64,000 nucleotides of DNA. Source: Elmis aenea (lineage: Eukaryota > Arthropoda > Insecta > Coleoptera > Elmidae). Each line of letters begins with the position of its first letter. Position 1 is the first letter of the stretch. A program made the translations under genes and the position numbers. The stretch is from contig OX393581.1 of NCBI GenBank assembly GCA_947652605.1, forward strand, positions 13,768,640 through 13,832,639, in the 5' to 3' direction. Positions 22,824 through 32,149 of this stretch are shown here, piece by piece. Below the pieces are notes generated by a model, which was not told where the DNA came from, ran no database searches, and saw only the letters and a program-made list of their open reading frames with translations.

Positions 22824-23587
22824 ATTATTAATCTATTAGTCTGACTTGTGCTGATTTAAATATAATGTCTTAAAACCACGGTATATTTTCATTTCCTCGG
22901 CAAAATTTGTATTAAAATTATTTTGCTTTGGAGTACAGTTAAAAAATCTGTGTTCTGGTACAAAAAAAAAAAAACAATGCAATTTAACTTGTAATCATAT
23001 GAACTGTTCTAAATTCTATTATAAACAATATTAATATCTGATCACAGATTAATATTACCTTGTCGCTTTGACCACCTTGTTCATCCTCTGACTTTTGTTT
23101 CTTTCGCCGAGTCATCAGAAATAATGGACTTAATTACGAAAAGTTTAATAAACATTCTTATCTAGATACGTACGGTGATACAGTTTGCAAGTGTTCACAA
23201 ACTCAAAAGTTGTTTGTACATACATTAGCAAGTTTATAATATGAATGAGGTCTGTACGTTATTTTTATTTAATTCACAGAAATGTACCTATAGTAGGTGC
23301 GGGTGTAACAAACTTCGTTAAAAATTAAATCAGCGTTAAACATTGTTTCCAGAGTTACAACAATGATGTTGCTTAGTTACCGAGAGTTATTCAGTTGTTT
23401 TTGACGGAGCTTTGTGCATTGTGATATTAAGAAATTATGTATATTAAATTTAGCTCCTTATCACAACAGCAGGATAATGTAATATATTGTAACAAACGAA
23501 AAGTGCTTATTACTTTTTATTATTATATTAGTTATAATTAATATAAACCGAATTTGTTTTTAATAGGTTTTTTTTTTTTGTTTCTAG
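22824..23587. other. No recognised gene
   Basis: AT-rich DNA; a 12-base A run near 22965 and nothing else of note before the splice-like site at 23588. Confidence 0.4.
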
Positions 23588-23628
23588 GTAAGCGAAATGA
23601 CATGTCAGTTATTGTGATCCACAGCAAG
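23588..23628 (+). promoter_or_regulatory. Recursive-splice-like site or 41-bp microexon
   Basis: A long T tract ending GTTTCTAG is joined directly to GTAAGCG at 23588, so a 3' splice site abuts a 5' splice site, the arrangement of ratchet points in long insect introns. Alternatively a downstream donor (AAG followed by GTAAAAC at 23629) defines a 41-bp exon with one open frame, KRNDMSVIVIHSK. Both readings agree on a plus-strand transcript. Sequence alone cannot show use. Confidence 0.4.
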
Positions 23629-23751
23629 GTAAAACTTTATTTAATATTGACTTATATTTCTTGATGTTAATTAATTAATGATTACGATTATCTTTTCTTA
23701 AATATAAAAATAAAACTCTAATATCCTTTGAGAAAAGGGTATCGCAGTAGA

Positions 23752-23788
23752 CTACATACAGTACTACAATTTTTAGTACTGTATGTAG
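23752..23788. repeat. Perfect 14-bp hairpin
   Basis: CTACATACAGTACT and its exact complement AGTACTGTATGTAG are separated by nine bases. No associated element was recognised. Confidence 0.7.
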
Positions 23789-23859
23789 AATCTTTATTAA
23801 AATAGCATAAGATTTAATGAATTAGGATTCCTAGATTTGGGATACGCTAAGCGCGCGCC

Positions 23860-24375
23860 ACTAACTGCTTGTTTATTTAATCAGCTCTTCAGGCCAAGCT
23901 AGCCCATGGCTTTGTTACATTTTTTTTCTCCATTCTTATTTAATTCGTTTACAGTATTTCCTTTCTTAAACTCTCAGTTTCTTCGGTCTTTCCATCGTCT
24001 TATACCCATTTTGTTCGGGGTCTTCCCCATGTCCCTCTATTCGTTAGTTCTCCCTCAAGTACTTGGTTTGTTATTCTTTTCTTTGGCAATCTTGTCCCAG
24101 CCATCACATTCGTTGTGTATTTACTACATTAATTATATTTGGTTGAATATATGATTTCTCATTTGTTCTTCTCCATTGTTCTCTTTTTCCTCTTCCCTCA
24201 AGTATCTTCCGTAATCCCTTCTTTTCCAAGACCTGTAATGTTTTTTTTTTCATTTTGATTCATTTTTGAAATCTCATTCCTGAACGTAACTATTGTTCTT
24301 ATAATTATTTTGTAGATATTAATTTTTATTCTACTTGTGCTATTCTCTGACCTGATTACATAAACTAATGCCGCT
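23860..24375 (-). pseudogene. LINE reverse transcriptase C-terminal region (3' end)
   Basis: On the minus strand from 24375 downward: KINIYKIIIRTIVTFRNE (the thumb-side Y..VI.P..TYGSE block), then ITGLGKEGITED (LR...RK.LR.I.G), then NEKSYIQPNIINVVNTQRM (NEELY.LY..P.I...IKA.RL), then MAGTRLPKKRITNQVLEGEL and NRGTWGRPRTKWV, the H..RM...R.......G.R..GRP..RW motif that follows RT in many non-LTR elements, and finally LGLKS near 23890. A few stops interrupt it. It is the 5'-truncated 3' end of a retrotransposon. Confidence 0.8.
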
Positions 24376-24410
24376 AGAGATTTGGAGCCTTTGATAATTT
24401 TTTCTTGTAT

Positions 24411-25187
24411 CTTACAAGGAAGGGCCAGGATACGTTGTCGCTAGAATTTGATCAAGGCTGTGTTTATTGCATTAAGAACATTAAAAATAAATGAAAAATT
24501 GAAAAATAAAGGTAATTTCTGCAATCGCGTTGGCCATGAAACCGTCAGTAAAATGGTCCAAAGTTTTTGAAAAAATCTTAAACGCTTCCAGAGAAAAACG
24601 AGGCCCTTGTAAAAACGGCTTTCCCTATGTTAAACGCCTATGTAAGTCGCGTTTTTCTCCGGAACCGGTTAAAATATTTTCAAAAACTTTGCACCATTTT
24701 ACTTGCAAAGGATGCGCGCATTGGTAAATAGAAGAATTTCGATTGTATGTCTGACGGTTTCATGCAGCGCTGTGGAGTCGGAGTCGGAGTTTAGAACGAA
24801 TTTCTGGTCAGTGGACTCCGGGTACAACAAAAAATTGCGTGATGGTCCTTTGCCGCAAAATTTAAGCTTTTTTTTTCTTATATTACACATCATAAAATGT
24901 CTTAGTATTTAATTTTGTCGGAGTCGGAGTCGAATTACTAAAATTATCAGGAGCCGGAGTCGGAGTCGACTTTTTTTTTACCGACTCCGCAGCCCTGGTT
25001 TCATGACCAACGCGGTCGCGAAAATGACCTTTATTATTCAACTTTTCAGTTTTTTCCTTATTTTTTCCTTTGTAAATCATTAATGGCACGTATAACTCTG
25101 CAAAACATTTACTTTTGATGTTCTTGATGCAATAAACACAGCCTTGATCAGATTCTAGCGACAACATATCGTGACTCTTCCTTATTA
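24411..25187. mobile_element. Foldback MITE family B with nested hAT MITE
   Basis: The outer ends CTTACAAGGAAGGGCCAGGA and ATATCGTGACTCTTCCTTA are inverted copies; the interior contains the family B blocks GAAAAAATCTTAAACG and GCGCATTGGTAAATAGAAG. It is interrupted at 24765-24997 by a hAT MITE. Compared with 53990-54711 an internal portion of the left arm (after TTAAAAATAAATG) is missing. Confidence 0.8.
24765..24997. mobile_element. 233-bp hAT MITE (GGAGTCGG type)
   Basis: The ends are CAGCGCTGTGGAGTCGGAGT and CCGACTCCGCAGCCCTG, and both flanks read GTTTCATG (24757-24764, 24998-25005), a perfect 8-bp duplication. Repeated GGAGTCGGAGTCG motifs occur near both termini. Removing it restores the continuous family B sequence CGGTTTCATGACCAACGCG, so insertion order is certain. 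Confidence 0.92.
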
Positions 25188-26208
25188 GCTTCCTCTTCTC
25201 TCTTTTTTAATAAATTGACCCCTAAATAGTTAAATTGGTCCACTCGCACTATCAAATTCATATTGAGTCGCATCCTCCATAACAGTTCAAATTTTCGGTT
25301 CGGCTTTGCGTATTAATAAATCAAGCGATTCTTTAGCGATTGTCCGCAACTTTTTTTTCATGGCACCATGGAACATTGCATTGTATATCTATACATCTAA
25401 TTGTTTGTCTAGTGACAACACAGTTACGTAATTGTACGTTTTATGACACACATTTAAGCGGTACCAATAAATCCGTTTGTAAAAAAAAAACCTGTGGAGC
25501 ACACGTAGTCTTCTCGCTATAATGGCAACTCCCCCGAGTTCCCAGCTCACTCGACAATTCGACTTTCAACTTAAACCAACGAAATTTTTGTTCACTCGTT
25601 ATGTGAAGTAGATAAAAGTAATGAGGTTAGCGAGCGCTTTGTTAGAAAATTGGCTTAGGATCAGTTTCTATCAACTTTCTCGATACTCGCAAGTACTTTC
25701 TTTATACGACGGCCACGTATTGGTTCTCTGTGTAACAAATTATTCAGTCGTTTGTTGGATAAGCATAACGAATTGTGTAACGATAACGTAATGTCGCCGC
25801 ATGCGAATGATTTATGTAAGTTTGTACTATGCATGAATTAAAATATTATTCTGCACTGTGCTTTAAAGTTTAAAGGGCAAACATGTGCCTACAAAAAGTA
25901 ATTAAACTTGTTGTTTATTTAACTTTCTATATTATCGTGTTTGGAATATTTAAAATTGTGTTTGTGGAGAGGTGGCAATGATGCGTGATGCTTAATTAAT
26001 CGCATAAGATTGTGTATTAAATGCGAACGTACAGCGTGATTTAAAAAATTTCTCTTGCATATGGGGTGAATATTTTTATTATAATATTAGTTTTCCTTTT
26101 GTGTTGCCATATTTAATTTTTTTCAAATAGACCCATGCGTGCGGAACAATATTTGAAAGATAATTTAATTTTTGATACAGCCAGCCGTGCAAAAATGTTG
26201 ATATGTTA
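25188..26208. other. No recognised gene
   Basis: No coding motif or terminal repeat found. Open frame 25340-25522 (plus) is unremarkable. Confidence 0.45.
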
Positions 26209-26282
26209 TACAGGGTGGTCCACATATGAGGGTTGGCTGGGTTCCGCGCGGAATCGCTGGAAATTAATAGGCAAGGATTTTG

Positions 26283-26660
26283 TTTTAATTTTTCTCATGT
26301 ACTTCCATCCTTCTTAAACTTTTTCCAAGTATTCGCCGCCAACTTCAATGCACTTTTGTGCTCTTTTGACCCATGCCGTAAAACACGCCGATTTGGCAGG
26401 TTGTCCAGCTGTTCTTGGACACCTGCAATCAGTTCCTCCCGAGTTTTAAAGTTGTGGCCTCCCAGGAGTTCTTTCAGCTTTGGGAAGAGCCAAAAGTCTC
26501 AGAGTGCAAGGTCAGGTGAGAAGGGTGGAAGGTGCGAAAACTGTCTTTAATGAAACGCTTGGTCGCGCCTGCAGTGTGGGCTGGTGCATTGTCGTGGTGC
26601 AAAAAGTGCCTTCGCAGGTCTTCGGAGCGACCTCTAGCCATCGCACAACCACTTGAATAG
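26283..26660 (-). pseudogene. mariner transposase C-terminal half
   Basis: Minus strand reading downward from 26660: LHHDNAPAHTA carries the second catalytic Asp of the DD34D triad and is followed by TKRFIKDSF, then PPFSPDLALXDFWLFPKLKE (third catalytic Asp region; the normal S/C before D is a stop), LLGGHNFKTREELIAGVQEQ, and after a shift AWVKRAQKCIEVGGEYLEK, the standard mariner C-terminus. Several frameshifts and stops make it non-functional. The N-terminal half with the first Asp is gone; the Harbinger compound begins at 26669. Confidence 0.85.
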
Positions 26661-26668
26661 TTCCTCTA

Positions 26669-26732
26669 AAGCTGCATCCACACCAAGCGAGCGAGCGAGA
26701 ATATACAAGAGCGAACATTCGCTTGTGGTCGA
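26669..26732. repeat. Inverted 64-bp remnant of Harbinger right end
   Basis: AAGCTGCATCCACACCAAGC through CGCTTGTGGTCGA is the reverse complement of the right ends at 27450-27512 and 28370-28434. It lies head-on against the left end of copy 1, so it is either a truncated extra copy or part of an extended terminal inverted repeat. Confidence 0.75.
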
Positions 26733-26952
26733 AAGCTAGATCCACACCAAGCGAGCGAGCAAGAGCGAACGATGTTTTCTGCGCTTGCTGAGGCGGTCTG
26801 GACGCCTTTTTTAGCGAGCGAATGTATGATCGCTCGCGCTCGGACATGTTCCGTACTGGGTCGGAACGTTAAAGAAAGATCGTGCACTTGAATATTGAGA
26901 TTATTGTGTTGATGTTTAAAGGTGTTTAACCTGATTTTGTAAAAAGTCCAAC

Positions 26953-27201
26953 ATGCAGTGGACAAATGAACTGATATTGGATTTCATCAATGCCTACCGA
27001 GATCGCCCGGAATTATGGGATTGCACAAGCAAATATTTTAAAAACAAAAATAAGAGGGAAGAAGCCTGGAAAGATATATCTGAAAAGTTTGACAGTGAAA
27101 CTTCCGAATTAAAAAAAAAAATGGAGTCGTTATTAGCGTCATTTAGACGTGAACGCCAAAAATTACAAAACAAACCAAGTGGGTCAGGAGTCGACGATTA
27201 A
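26953..27201 (+). CDS. MADF-domain protein of a PIF/Harbinger element
   Basis: An 82-residue frame with a complete MADF DNA-binding core: WTNELILDFINAYRDRPELW (helix 1 with the invariant Trp), then KYFKNKNKREEAWKDISEKF (the R.EAW..I block) and LKKKMESLLASFRRERQKL (third helix with the F.RE..K pattern). In PIF/Harbinger elements this accessory protein binds the element DNA and partners the transposase in the nucleus. The frame stops at 27201 shortly after the MADF, probably because a deletion joined it to the 3' part of the element; copy 2 keeps different sequence there. The start at 26953 is the first ATG after AAGTCCAAC. It is open but part of a non-autonomous copy. Confidence 0.75.
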   Translation: MQWTNELILDFINAYRDRPELWDCTSKYFKNKNKREEAWKDISEKFDSETSELKKKMESLLASFRRERQKLQNKPSGSGVDD

Positions 27202-27391
27202 ATTTTCCGGAATCTTCCGCTTGTAAGTCTTGCAATATACGATTACCACTATACAACTCGCGATTTTTTAAAAATGTTGTGTTCCACCATCTCCTTTGCT
27301 GTCTTTTTTTCTTGCGGTTTAGTAACTTAGAAATTATAATAAAGGAGGCACATGCGATTACACTGTCATCAGCCATGGCGAGCGAGCACAT
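27143..27391 (-). pseudogene. PIF/Harbinger transposase N-terminus, copy 1 (truncated)
   Basis: The minus strand frame starts MCSLAMADDSVIACASFIII and continues SKLLNRKKKRQQRRWW then LKNRELYSGNRILQDLQAED. The RRWW..P.L..R...G....L..EL pattern is the N-terminus of PIF transposases. After SGKF the frame enters deleted and foreign sequence, so the DDE nuclease domain is absent. The more probable start is the internal Met of MADDSV. It converges on the MADF gene. Confidence 0.7.
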
Positions 27392-27513
27392 GGATCAACA
27401 ACGACAATGACAATGTCGTTCAGTTTGGACCAAAGCCGAACATTGTTTTCGACCACAAGCGAATGCTCGCTCTTGCATATTCTCGCTCGCTTGCTTGGTG
27501 TGGATCCAGCTTA

Positions 27514-27633
27514 AAGCTAGATCCACACCAAGCAAGCGAGCAAGAGCGAACGATTTCTGCGAATGCTCAGGCGGTGTGGACGCCTTTATTAGCGAGCGAA
27601 TATATGATCGCTCGCGCTCAGACTTGTTCCGCT
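27514..27633. repeat. Solo Harbinger left terminus between the two copies
   Basis: AAGCTAGATCCACACCAAGC through GCTCAGACTTGTTCCGCT repeats the first 118 bp of the Harbinger left end (with AATGCTCAGGCGGTGTGG in place of the CTTGCTGAGGCGGTCTGG type seen in copy 1). It separates copy 1 from copy 2. Confidence 0.75.
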
Positions 27634-27852
27634 AGTCCACACCAAGCGAGCGAGCAAGAGCGAACGATGTTTTCTGCGCTTGCTGAGGCGCTCTGGTCTG
27701 GCCACCTTTTTTAGCGAGCGAATGTATGATCGCTCGCGCTCGGACATGTTCCGTACTGGGTCAGAAGGTTAAAGAAAGATCGTGCACTTGAATATTGAGA
27801 TTATTGTGTTGATGTTTAAAGGTGTTTAACCTGATTTTGTTAAAAGTCCAAC

Positions 27853-28026
27853 ATGCAGTGGACAAATGAACTGATATTAGAATTCATCAATGCCTACCGA
27901 GATCGCCCGGAATTATGGGATTGCACAAGCAAATATTTTAAAAACAAAAATAAGAGGGAAGAAGCGTGGAAAGATATATCTGAAAAGTTTGACAGTGAAA
28001 CTTCCGAATTAAAAAAAAATAATTGA
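27853..28026 (+). pseudogene. MADF-domain gene, copy 2 (prematurely stopped)
   Basis: Same as the 26953-27201 gene for the first 55 codons (one silent-region difference aside: ILEFIN in place of ILDFIN). In the lysine-rich stretch the A run differs (A9-T-AATTGAG), creating TGA at 28024-28026, so the third helix of the MADF is lost. The sequence beyond would have continued LASFRRERQKLQNKP in another frame. Confidence 0.75.
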
Positions 28027-28043
28027 GTCGTTATTAGCGTCAT

Positions 28044-28313
28044 TTAGACGTGAACGCCAAAAATTACAAAACAAACCAACAGTATATTGAAATCTGCAGT
28101 TGACATGCGGTTAAAATTTTTAAATTTTCCGGAATCTTCCGCTTGTAAGTCTTGCAATATACGATTACCGCTATACAACTCGCGATTTTTTAAAAATGTT
28201 GTGGTCCACCATCTCCTTTGCTGTCTTTTTTTCTTGCGGTTTAGTAACTTAGAAATTATAATAAAGGAGGCACATGCGATTACACTGTCATCAGCCATGG
28301 CGAGCGAGCACAT
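28044..28313 (-). pseudogene. PIF/Harbinger transposase N-terminus, copy 2
   Basis: An 89-codon frame beginning MCSLAMADDSVIACASFIII; it runs further than copy 1 and includes SGKFKNFNRMSTADFNILL, the F..F.RM....F..LL block at the start of PIF transposases, before entering the deletion junction. The catalytic domain is missing. It confirms the assignment made for copy 1. Confidence 0.75.
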
Positions 28314-28485
28314 GGATCAACAACGACAATGACAATGTCGTTCAGTTTGGACCAAAGCCGAACATTGTTTTCGACCACAAGCGAATGCTCGCTCTTGCAT
28401 ATTCTCGCTCGCTTGCTTGGTGTGGATCCAGCTTTACACGATACAGTAGTTGTGAATTCCGCGCGTAACCCAGACAACCGTCGTA

Positions 28486-30012
28486 GTAGGGCTACTATTG
28501 GGATCTCATAAACAGTACGAGCTACAAAGTAGTTTAAATTAGACAAAGTGTTCCCCTTTCTGGACCTATTCAGTAAATTCTTTAATGATTGAAAAACTTC
28601 CACGACACGCTAGTTAATAAACAATAATCAAAATGAGCTTTTTCTTTAAATCTTTAATAACCCGGTTATACTTGATGGTACAAAAATATTTTTTGGGAAG
28701 AAGTTGTAGATATTTTTGCGCACTGTAAAATGAAAACATTCATTTGTTTCAATATTGTTTAAATTCTTAGATAGTTGACAAACTAGCATTTTTTTAATGA
28801 AAATCATAGTTAACTATGACTTCATAAAAAAACAGTTTTTTCCTCTTTTTAATAATATAGAGTATTTGATATTTAGGCTCAAAATAAATAAAATTCATCA
28901 AAAAGTCCCTATGAAGCTGTAGAGTGCCATGAATTTAAACAATATTGAAAAAAATGAATTTTTCTTATTTTACAGAGCGTAAAAAAACCTACAACTTTTT
29001 CCCCAAAAATATTTTTGTACCACAACCGAGTTTAGTTTATTATCTAGCGTGCCATGGAAGTTTTTTCCAAACATTAAAGCATTACTGAATAGGTCCAGAA
29101 ACGGGAAAAATTTGTCTAATTTAAACTTCTTTGTAGCTCGTACCTAGGGATTCTGAGTCTCGACAATTTTCGAAGTCCCGGGACTCGAGACTTTTTTTAT
29201 CAAAGTCCCGGGAATTCCCGGGACTTCGAGACTTTTGCGAATTTTATTCACATACTAAAAAATAGTGGTTTAACCCCTCAAAAATGACGGAAGATTTTAT
29301 AAGGTGCAAGAAAAATGATTCATGTACTCAAAATTCATCGGCTATTTTCACAATAAGCTTTCTTGACAGTGACATTGTTTCTGAAAGCACCCGCTACATA
29401 TTTAAAATTGCTTCTTTGCACGTATCGTGATCGTGAATCGGTCGTGACAGTTGACAGTTTTTTTTTTTTTTAATTAAACCACCTTCACGGATTTAGTTTT
29501 TGAAGCATTTATTTTATAAATAAAGTATAGTAGTAGTAGTATTATTATTTTTAATTAAGTCTACATTCTACAGTAAATAAAGTATATATTTCCAAGTAAA
29601 TGCCTATTTTAAATAAACAACAATTTTCATTAAACATAACAAGCATAAGGTAAAATATATTTTTACTAAGAAACTTAACAATTATCCTTTAGCTTTAAAG
29701 CAGACAAGAAATAAACATAAATAATTAAATATGGCAGGCAAAAAAATCAAATGAAGTTAATTAAATACTGATTGTTAGTATAAACTATAAACATAAAAAA
29801 TTATGAAACAAAATATTTTTGCTAAACTCAGGGCAGTAAAATTTTTTAAAAAATAAGTATACAAAATAAATTTCAGTGTTCTGTAACATTTAGTCTCGTC
29901 TCGAGTCTCGAACTAAATGTCCCGGGACTCGAGACTAAGAAAGTCCCGGGACAGAATCCCTACTCGTACCGTGTATGAGATCCCAATAGTGGCACTTCTA
30001 TGTGGACTACCA
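28486..30012. mobile_element. IS630-like family A element, truncated at both ends
   Basis: Colinear with the 14637-16831 ends: GGGCTACTATTGGGATCTC, then GAGCTACAAAGTAGTTTAAA on the left and TTGTCTAATTTAAACTTCTT with GATCCCAATAGTGGCACTTC on the right. The outermost left bases are missing where it joins the mariner end, and the right terminus reads CTACCACAGGG instead of CTACCCTGTA. No transposase remains. It is split by a hAT MITE at 29145-29962. Confidence 0.8.
29145..29962. mobile_element. hAT MITE with TAGGGATTCTG ends and CCCGGGA repeats
   Basis: The ends are TAGGGATTCTGAGTCTCGAC and GGGACAGAATCCCTA, flanked by CTCGTACC on both sides (29137-29144, 29963-29970), a perfect 8-bp duplication. 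Near both termini there are several copies of AAGTCCCGGGACTCGAGACT-like motifs in both orientations. The interior is AT-rich and contains TAGTAGTAGTAGTATTATTA. No open frame is preserved. Precise removal restores the family A sequence TAGCTCGTACCGTG. Confidence 0.92.
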
Positions 30013-31164
30013 CAGGGAAGTTTTGAAAAAAAAACTGTAAAATGTTATTCGACGACTTCATAGGTAAATTTATTGCTATTTATTTGCTTCTAAGCTTTTG
30101 TTTTGTCATTTATTAGTTTTGACAATAGTATTTTTCATGGCTGATTTGTATAAAAATTAAGGAAATTAAACGTGATTTTAATTTATGGAGAATGTCCACA
30201 AAAAAACGTTAGGTAAGTGTTATTCGTAAAATTGTCGTAAAAAAAGCTTTATTAGATATATTAATATGTTTAATATATTAACAATTAATTGAAAATACAC
30301 GCTGATTGATGTATTTATTAGTAAATATTGACAATAAAGTAAAAATAATATCGTATTTTGTTTATTTGATACGACAGTCTAAACTGTTTTGATTTTGGAT
30401 AGTATAAAAATTATTACACTTTTACTAATAATTAAGTTGTTTTGAATTTCTGAGAACGACTAGATAAATAAATAAACCAAAAAATTCCAACTTGCACATT
30501 ATTTTAATCAGACCGTGTCAGAAAATGTAAATTAGGAGAATCAAAATTGTAAATAACCAAACAAGCAAGATTAACACCGAAAGCAATTAATTGATACCCT
30601 AATTAACGATCCGGAGTGCTTATCGCATTATAAAACTCTTTGATGCTTTCAACAAAATGTTAATAACGTCGAGATACTTGTGGGCGCGGTAATTTGCATA
30701 TTGATTCACTTCTAACAAGTAATTAAACGCATCGGTGTAGCTTTGAATCGGGAATTGTTAACGTAAGTGACGCAGTATTTTTTATTTCCCATTTCCTTTT
30801 GTTTAATTTGATTATCTATTGAGTGTTTGACCTCGTTCGGTTTTTATATGGCGAAGCAAATATTAAATTTATTGAGCGTTCGATATACAGACCACGTCGT
30901 GCGCGTATCCATCAAAAGTTTTTAAAATTAAAAAACTTTGGGACTCTCTTCGAGAAAATTTAAATTCTGTTGCAGTTTGTGTTTGATGGTATGTAGAGGG
31001 ATGTTTTTCTCGTGAGAATATAATTGCTTTTGAATTTTTCATAGGGAACGTTACGTAGTAAGAAGTTGTGGGAGGTCTAACGTGCATTGTTATAAAATAT
31101 GAATAATTTTGACAAATTTGTTTGACCGAAATAAAATGTAGTTACCGTTTATTATTTATATTAG
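30013..31164. other. No recognised gene; isolated strong donor-like site
   Basis: At 30185 an ATG begins MENVHKKTL and the frame runs into TTAG followed by GTAAGTG (donor at 30213). This could be a short first coding exon but has no supporting upstream signal. The rest is AT-rich without motifs. Confidence 0.3.
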
Positions 31165-31560
31165 CGTACGCCGTTTGCTGCATCCCTTTGTCCATTCCTC
31201 CTTGTCGTAAAATCTTCTTCTTTACTGTTTTTTCCTTCCACAGCTACTTTTTTTAGGTTCCAGCTAGGTCTTCGTCTTTTTCGTTGTTGGGGTGTATTTA
31301 ATTTCCATTTTTTGATCGCTCGTTGTTTACATGTCCATACCAAACCAACTGTTTTCTCTTGCCGTTGTCCAATATTGAGGTTTCTACGTCCATAGTGTGT
31401 TTAATATCTTCGTTTTTACTCGGTCTAATGGGGTCGCTCTGCAGCACCGCCTCTAGAACATCAATTCTGTTGTCATCATTCTATTACTTATGGTTTTGTT
31501 AATAGACGTTACTTCTGATCCATACAGCGTACAACTTTTAACAAGTGTATAATTAATTTA
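31165..31560 (-). pseudogene. LINE reverse transcriptase C-terminal fragment
   Basis: Reading the minus strand down from 31560: YGSEVTSINKTISNRMMTTE (the LYG.E.W...K....R....EM segment after the RT palm), then RRCCRATPLDRVKTK (the RR..G.TR.DR.RN block), NTLWT, QYWTTARENSWFGMDM (the QL.W.GH block), KMEIKYTPTTKKTKT and the tail WTKGCSKRRT. Stops and shifts occur every 20-40 residues. It is the same family as 8880-9120. Confidence 0.75.
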
Positions 31561-31719
31561 TTTTTGAGGGTATGGGATGAATCGAAAATCCGAATTTTCA
31601 AGAATTTATGATTTTTTTTCACTTTCATTCTTCATTATTTTGACCCTAAAGTTTCCTAAGGTTATGCTAAGTAGTTTGCATTTGACGATCCGTCAAAGTG
31701 ATTCTGCGTTTTCTATACT

Positions 31720-31902
31720 ATGAAGAAAATCAAAGCACGCGCAGTGATAAAATACTTTCATTTATTCCCATCCGAAATAAGTTTTGGGCATAAGAAAGCC
31801 TTCCTCGCGATGGGTACCTCGAGTACTAACACCGGAACCAACACCAAACGTGGACGAAATTTGCATTCACCAGAACACACACCGTTTAGCGTAGTTCATT
31901 AG
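31720..31902 (+). pseudogene. Possible mariner N-terminal fragment
   Basis: The frame starts MKKIKARAVIKYFHL, similar to the first helix of some mariner transposases (..K..RA.IKY...KG.SP.EI), but the rest (EISFGHKKAFLAMGTSSTNT) does not follow the family. Only 15 or so residues support the call, so it is tentative. Confidence 0.25.
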
Positions 31903-31989
31903 GTCTGGAGTAGCTGTAAGGTAGTGGAGTTGGCGAAATTATACAACAGTTACTTTGTGATCAGTGTTTATTATTCATATTTTGTTTAG

Positions 31990-32130
31990 AATTTTGTGGT
32001 TGAAGTTTTTAACGTAGACTTCTGAATATGTTTGTGGATGCGTATGTGTGGAATTATGTGTGTTTTTGTGTGCAATTGAATGTTGGTGTATGTATGATTC
32101 TTGTGTTTGTGTATGAGTGTATTTATGCTA
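31990..32130. repeat. TG-rich degenerate microsatellite
   Basis: An irregular purine-T tract with many TGTG, GTATG and TTGTG units (for example TTATGTGTGTTTTTGTGTGC). Decayed microsatellite. Confidence 0.5.
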
Positions 32131-32149
32131 AAGTCCAACTAGGTCCGTC

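Larger units (their letters stand above)
26733..27512. mobile_element. PIF/Harbinger deletion derivative, copy 1
   Basis: The terminal inverted repeats are AAGCTAGATCCACACCAAGC with GAGCGAGCAAGAGCGAACGA, and at the right end the complement ending GCTTGGTGTGGATCCAGCTT. It carries a complete MADF-domain frame (26953-27201, plus) and, converging from the other strand, the first part of a transposase frame (27391 downward). This two-gene layout (DNA-binding accessory protein plus transposase) is that of PIF/Harbinger. Nearly all of the transposase is deleted. Copy 2 at 27634-28434 is almost identical. Confidence 0.85.
27634..28434. mobile_element. PIF/Harbinger deletion derivative, copy 2
   Basis: It starts at AGTCCACACCAAGCGAGCGA (lacking the first few terminal bases) and ends GTGTGGATCCAGCTT. 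It matches copy 1 almost base for base, including TTAAAGAAAGATCGTGCACT, but retains an extra segment after the MADF region (CAACAGTATATTGAAATCTG) that copy 1 has lost. Its MADF frame is broken. Copies 1 and 2 are thus sister deletion derivatives in direct orientation. Confidence 0.85.
26211..28485 (-). mobile_element. mariner element containing a Harbinger compound insertion
   Basis: The left end reads CAGGGTGGTCCACATATGAG then GGTTGGCTGGGTTCCGCGCG, with TA at 26209-26210. The right end at about 28455-28485 has the complement of the inner part, TTCCGCGCGTAACCCAGACA then ACC, but its outermost 20 bp or so are absent, and family A sequence follows. Transposase sequence survives only on the left (26283-26660, minus). 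The interval 26669-28434 is PIF/Harbinger DNA. Confidence 0.8.

Noticed and set aside
24883..25167. Recurring peptide MLSLESDQGCVYCIKNIK (also near 54000 and 54700)
   Set aside because: It is the translation of the family B terminal inverted repeat, present on whichever strand the arm lies; not a gene.
26233..26550. 105-codon plus frame with CENCL end
   Set aside because: Antisense of the mariner C-terminus (LHHDNAPAHTA to GGEYLEK).
26733..28434. Satellite or gene tandem duplication
   Set aside because: Terminal inverted repeats, MADF and PIF transposase frames show these are transposon copies, separated by a solo terminus, not a simple segmental duplication of host DNA.
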